64,000 nt of DNA from Ancylomarina sp. 16SWW S1-10-2 (lineage in GTDB: Bacteria > Bacteroidota > Bacteroidia > Bacteroidales > Marinifilaceae). How positions within the stretch are numbered: the first letter of the stretch is position 1; every line of letters begins with the position of its first letter. The translations under genes were made by a program, and so were the position numbers. The stretch is taken from positions 124,001 through 188,000 of the forward strand of contig NZ_SADB01000007.1 in the NCBI RefSeq assembly GCF_009669305.1. The letters run 5' to 3'. Below are positions 1 through 9,200 of this stretch, piece after piece. A model generated the notes under the pieces. The model did no database searches. It was not told the DNA's origin and saw only the letters and a program-made list of their open reading frames with translations.

Positions 1-349
1 GAAATAGAGCCTTATTCACACCATAGTATTCGTAAGCAGATCCATCTAAAAAGATAACTTCAAGCAATAAACCTTTATGCTTAAAATCAGCAATACCAAC
101 CTTAGTTGTAACATGCTCGTATTCTTCTAAGTTAGCTGCTTTAGTTTCAGGAGCAATACCTACCAAAAAATGATAAGCATCAATAATCTGACGGCTTTTT
201 AATTCAGCCTCTTCAAACAATTCATGTCCTTCAGGAAATTTATCGGTATGCCATTCTTTAACCAAGTTTCTGTAGGTCTTTTTTAATTGTTTAAGATCAG
301 TATCTTGATCAACATTAAACAATTTTTTGTATTCATTAATACGTTTCAT
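1..349 (-). CDS. J-domain-like/KTSC-domain protein (partial, 3' end off the left edge)
   Basis: The reverse strand reads from an ATG at 349-347 to the edge without a stop, giving 116 codons (N-terminus MKRINEYKKLFNVD). The first ~60 residues resemble a DnaJ J-domain (LKKTYRNLVKEWHTDKF), but the usual HPD tripeptide is HTD. From about residue 92 the pattern LLEVIFLDGSAYEYYGV matches the start of a KTSC domain, a small domain also found next to nucleic-acid-processing proteins. The combination fits a cytoplasmic co-chaperone-like or nucleic-acid-associated protein. The family call comes from the visible motifs; the function is not known. The altered HPD suggests weakened or no DnaK stimulation (inference). 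The missing C-terminus holds the rest of KTSC. Confidence 0.8.
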   Translation of the reverse strand, partial: MKRINEYKKLFNVDQDTDLKQLKKTYRNLVKEWHTDKFPEGHELFEEAELKSRQIIDAYHFLVGIAPETKAANLEEYEHVTTKVGIADFKHKGLLLEVIFLDGSAYEYYGVNKALF

Positions 350-619
350 AAATGCTTCCTTTGTAAATTTCCTTTGTAATGCTCAGGTGTTTTTTAACCT
401 TACACCCATGCTTAGTTTTTTCCAAAACAGCCGCAAAAATATACATTTTAAAGTTTGTAATACGATCTATTTATACTTTTCTCCTTTTTTATTTTTTTCT
501 ATTCAAATAAACTAGCCACAATACCACCGTTTAAGGAGCTCAACAAATAAGATTTACTTGCTTTGTCACAATACCAAACCCCTAAAACCACAGAAGGGGG
601 ACTTGATGTAAAAATACTT

Positions 620-760
620 TGAGGGTCTCACTCCTTTTGTGAGGCTCTCAGTAAATTTGGATCAATACCTAGTCAGACCCTGACATTTACAGCTTGCTTA
701 TAGTCAGAGCCTGACAGAACAAAACTTGAGGGTCTCACTCTTTTTGTGAGGCCCTCAATA
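620..760. repeat. Dispersed hairpin repeat, copy 1 (most complete, with an extra hairpin)
   Basis: The element opens with a hairpin whose arms are GAGGGTCTCAC and GTGAGGCTCTC around a short T-rich loop (621-649). A spacer with a TTTGGA core follows, then two short dyads of the form AGTCAG-n3-CTGACA (671-685 and 701-716). A second GAGGGTCTCAC hairpin lies at 728-756. The same order recurs at 4366-4473 and 6140-6240, with a hairpin-only copy at 1020-1060. The arms keep pairing through G-T wobbles, so the fold is conserved rather than only the sequence. Confidence 0.75.
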
Positions 761-1019
761 ATTTGGAAAAATACATCTAACCATTCTACTACAGCAAAGC
801 TGACAAAATAAACACCTTCAGGATTATGAAATTTATAATTAAGACTCATATTATCATAGTCTTATTTATACCTACTCAAAAATTCGCCCCTTATGGCTAC
901 TCCTCTATTTATATACCTAGCTCATTGTATTTAAACCACACTATGGAATCGTGCGGCAGCGGGGTTTCACCGAGTTCCGTTACGCTACAGTTCCCTAAAG
1001 GGGACTTGACATGAAAATA

Positions 1020-1060
1020 CTTTGAGGGTCTCACTCTTTTTGTGAGGCTCTCAATAATTG
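1020..1060. repeat. Dispersed hairpin repeat, copy 2 (hairpin only)
   Basis: A GAGGGTCTCAC / GTGAGGCTCTC hairpin at 1024-1052 is followed by the start of the conserved spacer (AATAATT). The TCAG/CTGA dyads are absent. It ends about 40 bases before the KAP gene, so it could lie in that gene's promoter or leader. Confidence 0.7.
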
Positions 1061-1093
1061 TTTACTTTCGAGTACATATTTTATTAACTTCGC

Positions 1094-3721
1094 ATGAACA
1101 TAACCCAAACTACCTTCATGTTTAAACGATTCCGTACAAACGCTCCCATAAAGACATTAATTGATCTAATTATGCATTTAATTTCAATGATTAATCTTGA
1201 GTCTGTACACAAGTTCTTTTTTAAAAGAAAAGCCATTTACTACTTAATAGGAACATTTCTATTGGTCGCACTAAAGATTCCTATTGAAAAATTTCTTTCT
1301 AAGAATTTTGTTACACCTATCCTATCAAATGTGCAACCAGCATGGTCCCTTGATGTATTTGTTATAACAATAGCTCTGTGTATTATCCTATTGACGGTTT
1401 CAAGATTCAAAAAATATGTCGCTTCGACAAAATTCTTATTTTTAGAAATTTTAATCTTGGGTGTATATCTATATTACAGGTATAACGAAACACCTTGGAC
1501 TTTCATATCGTTCTATTGGATGGATGGTATTAATTATGCAGATTTATTAATACTTGGGATTTTCTGCCAAGCAGTATTACTGATACCCTATAAAAAGGTA
1601 AAACAGAAAAATATACCAGGTTCTCTATTCGAAGATAAACCTTTGGGTAAAAAAGGGAAAGATATTTTAGGGTATAGTTCATATGCAGAACTTTTAGGGA
1701 ATAAGATTCTTAATAGTCATTTCGATAAATCATTTGCCATTGGGATTAATGGTAAATGGGGATTAGGCAAAACTTCATTTATCGATTTACTTAAAAGAAC
1801 TGTAAAAGCTCCTGATATCATCGAGATTGATTTCAATCCTTGGAATAGCCAATCTCCACAAGCTATTATTCAAGATTTTTTCGACTCATTTAATGAGAAA
1901 GTTCGTCCCTACCATTCATCTATAGTAAGATTATCAAATGAATATGCTGCAAAATTAGTTCAACTTAAACCTAATACGTTGACTAAATCTATTCAATTGA
2001 TCACTTCTTCTCTAACTAACAACAAGCCTACAAACAGTTTATATCATCAGATAAACAAAGCTTTAGAGGAAATAAACAAAAAAGTAGTTGTATATATAGA
2101 CGATCTTGATAGATTAGATAGCCATGAAATTGTTGAAGTCCTTAGACTCATAAGGAATACAGCTAATTTCTATAATACAATTTTTGTAGTCGCTTATGAT
2201 CGTAATTATATTGTGAATGCCTTAAATAAGCATACTTCATTTGGAGAAATTGAATTCCTTGAAAAGATCTTTCAGTTAGAAGTTACCCTTCCTAATTTCA
2301 ATAAAAATATTTTGCGAGAGGAACTTGCTGAAAAGTTAAAAAAGAGTTTTCCTAAAGCTAAACCAGAAACCTTTGATCATGCTATAGTTGGAAAAGCAAA
2401 TTCGCAACCTACTTATTTGAATGAGTGGCTTGAAACCATGCGAGACGTTACACGATTAACAAATAATATTACAATCAATTATTCCAAATTAGTTGATGAA
2501 ATTATATTTTATGATTTTTTGCAACTTGAGCTTATCAGATTAAAGTATCCATCGGTATATGAATTATTATTCAGAAGGAGATCTGATTTTTTAATAACAA
2601 AATATAATCAAAGGACAGGCACCAACCAATATGAATTAGGGAAAGATAAAAAAGGAGTAATTCTCGAAAACTATCTTAAAAACAATTATAAAAACCTTTC
2701 AATTCCAGAAAGTAATATTACTAAAATGTCATCCCTTATCAGTGGTATATTTCCAGAACCAGATATGTTTGGATTCAATACTAAAGAACATCTTTCAGTT
2801 ATACACCCAAGTAAGTTTGATCGTTATTTTTCATACACGCTTCTACAAGGCGACTTATCTGAAATCGAATTTAGCAATGCTAGAGATTTAGACCATAATA
2901 AATTCTTGACAAAAATTACAGAATGGACAAAATTGGGACTTGCTGTTGAATTGAAAAATAGATTTTATGAAATTAACACATTTGATAGTCGAGAAGATTT
3001 CGAGAAAATAATACGAGCCATATTTCATTTAGCTATATTTCCAATTAGAAATACTAATATGGTATTTGTAAATATTGTAAATTTTGATAGCAAAAACTTA
3101 TTAAAGAAGCTAGATAATTACGAGGATTCAATTGTAAAGAAGTACTACCCTAAAGAAGATGGAAAGAATCAATTAGAAAAGTTCATTGAATCTTTATTTG
3201 CTAATGCACCTAGCCCTTATACTTTCGAAGCACAAATTCTAAATAGAATTAACACTTCATATCAGAATATATATCCTATATCAGAGAAACTTAGTCATGA
3301 GTTAGTCATTAGCTACTTAAAGAAATATTGTCATGAAACAGCTACACTTGACGGACATATATGGAACTTATTTCATAAATGTAAATACAAAGAACACAAT
3401 GATATAAATAGCAATAACATTATACCCCAAGAAGCTAAAGAGACTGTGAAAAACTTCTTTCTAAATAAAGATTTAGATGGATTTTTAGAAGCAATTGTTG
3501 ATCAAAATAGTTTTGACAATGGAATCTATAGTTTAAGCACAATGATAGAAGTCATATTTGACACTTGGACGAATTTCGAAAATGAGTTGAATAAAAAGGA
3601 TGAGTCTCAATATAAGAATCTCGAAGAGTTTAATCGTTTTTATAAGCTATTTTCTTCATCAAATCATTCTCAAGGCGTAGCTTTTGAATTTAAAAATATC
3701 AAAGTAAAACAATCAGAATAA
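1094..3721 (+). CDS. KAP-family P-loop NTPase with N-terminal membrane segments
   Basis: This 875-aa protein has four hydrophobic segments near residues 48-64, 87-104, 113-129 and 149-166, then a KAP-type NTPase domain. Walker A is GINGKWGLGKTS at about 217-228. Walker B, VVVYIDDLDRL at about 332-341, has the paired acidic residues typical of KAP/STAND-like ATPases. An FNPW motif near 247-250 is also typical of the family. The ~400-residue C-terminus is not recognised. KAP NTPases are membrane-anchored; known members include PifA of F plasmid, which excludes phage, and QatA of the Qat defence system. No QatBCD-like partners are visible: it is flanked by repeats and then gltD. A role in phage defence is inference from family and context. 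Confidence 0.9.
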   Translation: MNITQTTFMFKRFRTNAPIKTLIDLIMHLISMINLESVHKFFFKRKAIYYLIGTFLLVALKIPIEKFLSKNFVTPILSNVQPAWSLDVFVITIALCIILLTVSRFKKYVASTKFLFLEILILGVYLYYRYNETPWTFISFYWMDGINYADLLILGIFCQAVLLIPYKKVKQKNIPGSLFEDKPLGKKGKDILGYSSYAELLGNKILNSHFDKSFAIGINGKWGLGKTSFIDLLKRTVKAPDIIEIDFNPWNSQSPQAIIQDFFDSFNEKVRPYHSSIVRLSNEYAAKLVQLKPNTLTKSIQLITSSLTNNKPTNSLYHQINKALEEINKKVVVYIDDLDRLDSHEIVEVLRLIRNTANFYNTIFVVAYDRNYIVNALNKHTSFGEIEFLEKIFQLEVTLPNFNKNILREELAEKLKKSFPKAKPETFDHAIVGKANSQPTYLNEWLETMRDVTRLTNNITINYSKLVDEIIFYDFLQLELIRLKYPSVYELLFRRRSDFLITKYNQRTGTNQYELGKDKKGVILENYLKNNYKNLSIPESNITKMSSLISGIFPEPDMFGFNTKEHLSVIHPSKFDRYFSYTLLQGDLSEIEFSNARDLDHNKFLTKITEWTKLGLAVELKNRFYEINTFDSREDFEKIIRAIFHLAIFPIRNTNMVFVNIVNFDSKNLLKKLDNYEDSIVKKYYPKEDGKNQLEKFIESLFANAPSPYTFEAQILNRINTSYQNIYPISEKLSHELVISYLKKYCHETATLDGHIWNLFHKCKYKEHNDINSNNIIPQEAKETVKNFFLNKDLDGFLEAIVDQNSFDNGIYSLSTMIEVIFDTWTNFENELNKKDESQYKNLEEFNRFYKLFSSSNHSQGVAFEFKNIKVKQSE

Positions 3722-3743
3722 CTTCAGTTACACAAAACACCCC

Positions 3744-3898
3744 TTCCGTTGCTAAATTCTCTTGTTCCGTTGCCAAGGTGAGCTATTCCGTTGCACTTGC
3801 TTACCCTTGCGTTGCATGTGGGAGGTGCTCCGTTGCATGTTTGACCCATTCCGTTGCGCAGGTGAGGTGTTCCGTTGCAGTCGGCACCCTTCCGTTGC
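3744..3898. repeat. 21-bp periodic repeat block (eight TTCCGTTGC-like cores)
   Basis: Eight cores matching TTCCGTTGC, with two carrying one or two changes, start at 3744, 3765, 3786, 3807, 3828, 3849, 3870 and 3890. The period is 21 bp (20 for the last). The ~12-bp segments between cores differ but often contain a GGTG or ACCC motif. The block starts 22 bp after the KAP stop codon. Because 21 is a multiple of three, reading frames through it look like heptad-repeat proteins on the minus strand; these are most likely by-products of the DNA repeat. Confidence 0.8.
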
Positions 3899-4200
3899 AC
3901 AACGGAGATAGTGAAATTTGCAAGGGAAGCAGATTGGGCGCACAATATTGAACTCATTAGCCTATAGAACGAGTAGAAACAACAAACGAAGCATAAAAAA
4001 AAGCGAGCTGTCATCACCTTCGGAAATTTTGCCAGCACATTCCTTTTCGCGCTACCGCACGATTCTAACGTATGGAATTTGATTTATAAGGTAAAGGAAC
4101 TCAATATTACCGAAGCGAAGTGAACCGAACGCAATGAGCTCACAACCAAAGGGATTAAAATAGCTAATCGCGCACCAACGGGCACAAAATAAGAACAGAA

Positions 4201-4250
4201 CATTTATATCATGAGATTGCCACGAGCTCGTTCCTCACTCTCGCAATGAC
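4201..4250. repeat. Short dispersed repeat (GATTGCCACGAGCTCG type), copy 1
   Basis: The core GAGATTGCCACGAGCTCG is followed by TTCCTCACTCTCGC. A near-identical copy is at 4503-4551, about 300 bp away in the same orientation. The copies differ mainly by a 2-bp indel near the start and single-base changes. Confidence 0.7.
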
Positions 4251-4365
4251 AAACCGCTTTATTCTTGATGCTTGACTGATATTTACTTGCTTTTCTTACA
4301 GTTCCCTCAAGGTGACTTGCATAAATATCTATCAGAAGCCACTTTTAAGGGTTTGGGGTAATTAG

Positions 4366-4473
4366 CATTTTGTAAGGCTCTCAATAATTTGGAACAATAC
4401 CTAGTCAGACCCTGACACTTACAACCTGCTTATAGTCAGAGCCTGACAAAACGAAACTTGAGGCTCTAAATAA
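4366..4473. repeat. Dispersed hairpin repeat, copy 3
   Basis: The right hairpin arm (GTAAGGCTCTC), the TTTGGAACAATACC spacer and both TCAG/CTGA dyads (4401-4416 and 4434-4448) are kept in the same order and spacing as in copy 1. The left hairpin arm has diverged. A truncated arm (GAGGCTCT) follows the second dyad. Confidence 0.7.
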
Positions 4474-4502
4474 AAGAGAATCAGTTTAATAAAATCACAG
4501 TG

Positions 4503-4551
4503 CATTTATCATGAGATTGCCACGAGCTCGCTCCTCGCTCTCGCTACCGAG
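4503..4551. repeat. Short dispersed repeat (GATTGCCACGAGCTCG type), copy 2
   Basis: Second copy of the element at 4201-4250, in the same orientation, with TCGCTCTCGC in place of TCACTCTCGC. Confidence 0.7.
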
Positions 4552-4602
4552 CCTGCGAAATTACCGAAGGTCATGACAGGTGAATTGAGCTTTAAATGCC
4601 AA

Positions 4603-4647
4603 TAAAAAAGAAAGCCCCTCTCCTAAATGTACAAAGGAGAAGGGCTT
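4603..4647 (-). terminator. Rho-independent terminator after gltD
   Basis: On the minus strand, arms AAGCCCTTCTCCT and AGGAGAGGGGCTT (13 bp with one G-U) enclose a 10-nt loop. A T-rich run (TTCTTTTTTATT) follows. The hairpin starts 8 bases after the gltD stop, so it ends the gltBD transcript. Confidence 0.85.
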
Positions 4648-4655
4648 ACTTTAAT

Positions 4656-6110
4656 TTAATCTACGACAGAGATTAAAGAACTATCTTTTGATTCGAGAAC
4701 AGAACTACCACTTAAGTAAATATCAATCTTATGAGCCGCCTCACGTCCTTCACTAATGGCATGTACAACTAAAGATTGACCTCGACGCATATCACCCGCA
4801 GCAAAAATTCCTGCCTTAGACGTTTGATATCCATTTGTCTTTACATTTTTTCTTTCGTCCAAGTCAACTCCTAATTCGTTAATCAAACCATCGTGCTGTG
4901 GATGCAAAAATCCGACGGCTAAAAAAGCTAAATCACAAGGTATTTCACGTTCACTGCCTTCAATTTCTTCGAAACTTCTATTTTCCCACTTTATATCGAC
5001 TAGTTTAACCGCTTTTAACTGCCCATTTTTATCACCAATAAACTCTTTGGTTAAGACCGACCATTCACGCTCACAACCTTCTTTTTGTGAACTACTCGTT
5101 TTTAATATGGCAGGGTATTGTGGCCAAGGTGTTACTGGGTTAAAATCTGTAGGTGGTTTAACCAGTAATTCAATTTGAAGTACTGACTTTGCTTTTTGAC
5201 GAATAGATGTACCAACACAATCGGATCCTGTATCGCCACCACCAATGACTAAAACATGTTTGTCTTTAGCTAAAATATCATCTTTTTTTTCTATTTTATC
5301 CCCTTCGTTCCGCTTATTTTGCTGACGTAAAAAATCCAAAGCAAAATACACGCCTTTTAAATCTCGTCCCTTAATAGGCACATCTCTAGGAATTGTAGAA
5401 CCGCCAGAAAGTAGTACAGCATCATAATCATTCAACACGCTATCAGTTGGGATATTTCTACCGACTTCAGCATTTGTTTTAAATAAAATACCTGCAGCTC
5501 TCATCATATCTAATCGACGATCGATCACCGTTTTCTCAAGTTTAAAATTTGGTATGCCGTATCGTAACAAACCACCTATACGATCACTCCTTTCGAATAC
5601 CGTTACCGTATATCCTGCTGAGTTGAGTTGTGCTGCAGCTGCCAATCCAGCTGGACCTGAACCAATCACGGCTACTTTTTTATCACTTCGAATTAAGGGA
5701 ATATTAGGCTTTACCCACCCTTCTTGATAAGCACGCTCAATAATACTTTTTTCGATTAACTCGATAGCTGTAGGTTCTTTATTGATAGATAATACGCACG
5801 AAGCTTCGCAAGGTGCAGGACAGATTCGCCCCGTAAACTCAGGAAAGTTATTGGTTGAGACCAATATCTCATAGGCAGCTTTCCAATTGTCTTTATAAAC
5901 CATATCATTAAAATCTGGAATATTATTTCCCAGAGGACAGCCTGAATGACAAAAAGGTACACCGCAATCCATACATCGCGCAGCTTGTTTTTCGACTTTA
6001 ATTTTACTTATTGATTGAATAAATTCTTTATGGTCTTTGATTCTAACTGCTACTGGATTTAAGGCAGGTAGTTCTCTTTTATATTCTAAAAATCCTGTTG
6101 ATTTTCCCAT
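4656..6110 (-). CDS. gltD: Glutamate synthase (NADPH) small subunit
   Basis: This 484-aa protein is the usual length for GltD. It oxidises NAD(P)H and passes electrons through FAD and Fe-S centres to the large subunit, which makes glutamate from 2-oxoglutarate and glutamine in the cytoplasm. The N-terminal ferredoxin-like domain has cysteines at 46, 49, 54, 58 and 97, 101, 105 (ARCMDCGVPFCHSGCP; CPAPCEASC). A FAD-binding VIGSGPAG is at 148-155, and a nucleotide-binding VIGGGDTG lies in the second Rossmann fold. It is downstream of gltB on the same strand. The 136-bp gap holds one dispersed hairpin repeat, so co-transcription passes through that repeat. Confidence 0.97.
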   Translation of the reverse strand: MGKSTGFLEYKRELPALNPVAVRIKDHKEFIQSISKIKVEKQAARCMDCGVPFCHSGCPLGNNIPDFNDMVYKDNWKAAYEILVSTNNFPEFTGRICPAPCEASCVLSINKEPTAIELIEKSIIERAYQEGWVKPNIPLIRSDKKVAVIGSGPAGLAAAAQLNSAGYTVTVFERSDRIGGLLRYGIPNFKLEKTVIDRRLDMMRAAGILFKTNAEVGRNIPTDSVLNDYDAVLLSGGSTIPRDVPIKGRDLKGVYFALDFLRQQNKRNEGDKIEKKDDILAKDKHVLVIGGGDTGSDCVGTSIRQKAKSVLQIELLVKPPTDFNPVTPWPQYPAILKTSSSQKEGCEREWSVLTKEFIGDKNGQLKAVKLVDIKWENRSFEEIEGSEREIPCDLAFLAVGFLHPQHDGLINELGVDLDERKNVKTNGYQTSKAGIFAAGDMRRGQSLVVHAISEGREAAHKIDIYLSGSSVLESKDSSLISVVD

Positions 6111-6139
6111 CTTTTCAATTCTTTAATTTGAAATTTTTA

Positions 6140-6240
6140 ACCTAAGAGACTCACTTTTTGTAAGGCTCTCAATAATTTGGAATAATACTAGTCATACCCT
6201 GACATGTGTAACTTGCCTATAGTCAGAGCATGATAAACTC
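6140..6240. repeat. Dispersed hairpin repeat, copy 4 (between gltB and gltD)
   Basis: Hairpin-like arms GAGACTCAC / GTAAGGCTCTC, the TTTGGAATAATAC spacer and diverged TCAT/CTGA and TCAG/ATGA dyads keep the same order as copies 1 and 3. It fills most of the gltB-gltD gap, so it would be part of the gltBD mRNA. Confidence 0.7.
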
Positions 6241-6246
6241 GTTAAA

Positions 6247-9200
6247 TCAAATCTGTGAAGCCAGAATACCTTTTTCAGGGACATAACCTTCCTTTTTTTG
6301 ATTCTCAAGAGCGAGTTTGTATTCCTTTGGGAAAACCTTGATGAATTTTAGCATCGCATTATCCCAATTGTCTAGAATATGCTTAGCACGCTTACTTTTT
6401 GTATATTTTTGGTGTTTGCTAATGTAATCGCGTAACAATTCTTCATCTTCCATGTCGATACCTTCGCAATCGTCCAATTCGTAGTTTTTGTATTTATCAA
6501 AAGTACCATCAATATCGTACACATAAGCCACACCGCCTGACATACCTGCTCCAAAATTGGAACCAATATTACCTAGAATTATAACTGTTCCTCTAGTCAT
6601 ATACTCACAAGCATGACGTCCTACACCCTCGACAACAGCAGTTACGCCAGAATTTCTTACACAAAAACGCTCACCTGCTATACCATTAATATAAGCTTCA
6701 CCTGATGTTGCACCATAAAAGGCAACATTACCGATAATCATATTTTCAGCCGCATCATAGGTCGATTTTCTATCGGGATAAACAATTAACTTGCTACCTG
6801 AAAGACCTTTTCCAAAATAATCGTTGGCTTCCCCCTCAAGCTCGAAAGTGATACCCTTAGCCGAAAAGGCTGCATAACTTTGTCCTGCCGAACCTCTGAA
6901 TTTCAAATTGATTGTATCTTCAGGCAATCCTGCAGATTTATATTTTTTAGATATCTCGTTAGATAATAAAGTTCCTACAGCTCTATCTGTATTCACCAAA
7001 TCGAACTCGCCATAAACCTTTTCTCCTTTTTCGAGTGCAGCTTTTGCCAATTTAATCAGTTTCCAATCGAAAAATTTATCAATACCATGATCCTGTTCCG
7101 TTTTTTTATACAGTCCAACATCCTTACTTGCTTTCTCCTTATAAAGGATAGGACTTAAGTCGAGGCTCCTAATTTTCCAGTGTTCAATATCTTCTCTCAA
7201 TCTAAGCACATCGGTCTGACCAACCATTTCGTTAATCGTTCGAAAACCTAATTCAGCCATAATCTGACGTAAATCTTCAGCTAAAAAAGTGAAAAAATTC
7301 ACAACATGCTCTGGCTTTCCTGTAAAGAGCTTACGCAATTCTTTATCTTGAGTTGCCACACCAACAGGACAGGTATTTGAATGACATTTACGCATCATTA
7401 CACAACCCATTACAATTAGTCCTGCTGTTGCAATACCCCATTCTTCAGCCCCTAAAAGAGTCGCGATAGCCAAATCTCGACCCGTACGCAATTGACCATC
7501 AGTTTGAAGAGTAATTCTATCTCTCAACTTATTTTTAACCAAAGTTTGATGTGTTTCTGACAAACCTAGCTCCCATGAAGTTCCTGTGTGTTGTACAGAA
7601 CTAATTGGTGAAGCACCGGTTCCTCCATCGAATCCTGAAATCAAAACCACATCGGCATGAGCCTTAGCTACACCTGCTGCAATGGTACCAACCCCAGCTT
7701 TTGAAACCAATTTCACATTGATTCTTGCTTTTCGATTGGCATTTTTTAAATCATAAATTAACTGAGCTAAATCCTCAATACTATAAATATCGTGATGTGG
7801 TGGTGGTGATATCAATCCCACACCTGGTGTACTATGTCGCACTTTACCAATCCATTCATTCACCTTATATCCTGGAAGTTGCCCACCTTCACCTGGCTTA
7901 GCTCCCTGTGCCATCTTAATTTGAATTTCATCAGCCTCACTAAGGTAATATGAAGTGACACCAAAACGCCCCGAAGCAACCTGCTTAATAGCCGAACGCA
8001 TGCTATCACCATTGGGAAGTGGCTCGAATCTCATTTCGTCTTCGCCTCCTTCTCCACAATTACTTTTACCACCAATACGATTCATTGCAATAGCTAAAGT
8101 AGAATGCGCCTCGTGCGATATGGATCCAAAAGACATGGCTCCAGTTGCAAAACGTTTAAATATATTCTCAATAGGTTCAACCTCACTCAAAGGAATCGAT
8201 TTGCGCTTTTTAAATTCAAAAAGGCTCCTGATTGTTACCGCCTTTTCAGACTGATTGTTAATCTCTTTTGCATATTCATTATAAACTTCTTGAGACTTCG
8301 TTCTAGCAGCCTGTTGCAGCAGACGAATAGTTGTTGGGTTAAATAAGTGGTGTTCTCCCTTTTGTTTCCACTGATAAATTCCTCCTTCATCTAAACGGGG
8401 TTTTAATCCTGCTTGCTTAGGGAATGCCAATTGGTGACGAACCAACACCTCATATGAAACACCTTCAAATCCAATACCACCCAATCGAGAAACGGTTCCT
8501 TTAAAGCATTTATTTATAACGTCGTTGGATAAACCTATAGATTCAAATATTTGAGCTCCTTGGTAAGATTGAAGGGTTGAAATTCCCATCTTCGAAAAGA
8601 TCTTAAGCAAACCATTACCTATAGCTGCAATATAATTTTTAAAAGCGATTTCATTTGTAAGGTTTTTAGGAGATAATTTATTAGCTTCAAGAGATACAAT
8701 CGTATCAAATGCCATATAAGGGTTAATAGCATTAGCTCCATAACCAATTAATGTTGCAAAATGATGCGTTTCTCTTACATCTCCAGCTTCTACAATTAAA
8801 CCTACACGCACACGCAAACCATTTTCAATTAAGTGATGATGAATAGCTCCAACTGCAAGTAGCGATGGAATAGGCGCATGGTCTGTGTCTATTTTTTTAT
8901 CTGAAATTATAATTACATTGTAACCATTTTCTATAATTGCCTTATCAACCACCTCGCACATAAGATTTAATGCCTTTTCCAATTCACCAGGTTCACCTGA
9001 TGCAGAATAAACGGCATCGAGTACCTTGATACGGAAATTAGTATCATGATAATTTTGCAATTTGTAAAGCTGCTCATTAGTCAAGACTGGCTGGTCGAAT
9101 ACAATTTGCTTACAATGCAAAGGCGTTTCAGACAATAGATTATACAGTTTCCCTACTGAACATCTTAAAGACATCACAATTCTCTCCCTAATAGGATCGA

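Larger units (their letters stand above)
350..1093. other. 744-bp intergenic stretch with repeat elements, no gene seen
   Basis: This is the divergent space between the J-domain/KTSC gene and the KAP NTPase gene. It holds three hairpins of the dispersed repeat family described separately (near 621-650, 728-756 and 1024-1052). Two variants of a lead-in containing GGGGACTTGA (near 595-605 and 1000-1010) precede two of them. A 62-codon frame at 826-1014 overlaps the repeat lead-in and looks spurious. Promoters for both flanking genes must lie here, but no convincing box could be assigned. Confidence 0.6.
3899..4602. other. Intergenic stretch with mixed dispersed repeats, no gene seen
   Basis: No credible coding frame is present. 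The stretch carries two copies of a CATTTAT...GAGATTGCCACGAGCTCG element (4201 and 4503), one copy of the hairpin repeat family (4366-4473), and degenerate lead-in sequence (ACAGTTCCCT near 4299). The local base composition is more GC-rich than the genes around it. It looks like a sink for short repeats between two convergent genes. Confidence 0.5.

Noticed and set aside
826-1014. 62-codon plus-strand frame with a hydrophobic start
   Set aside because: It runs into dispersed-repeat lead-in sequence and has no recognisable domain, so chance is more likely.
3744-3898. CRISPR array
   Set aside because: The cores are 9 bp and the spacers about 12 bp, far too short, and no cas gene is near.
3724-4038. 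Minus-strand reading frames of 104 and 63 codons with heptad-like CNG/QRN repeats
   Set aside because: They arise because the 21-bp DNA repeat is a multiple of three, so several frames stay open. Composition is unnatural and there is no start context or family.
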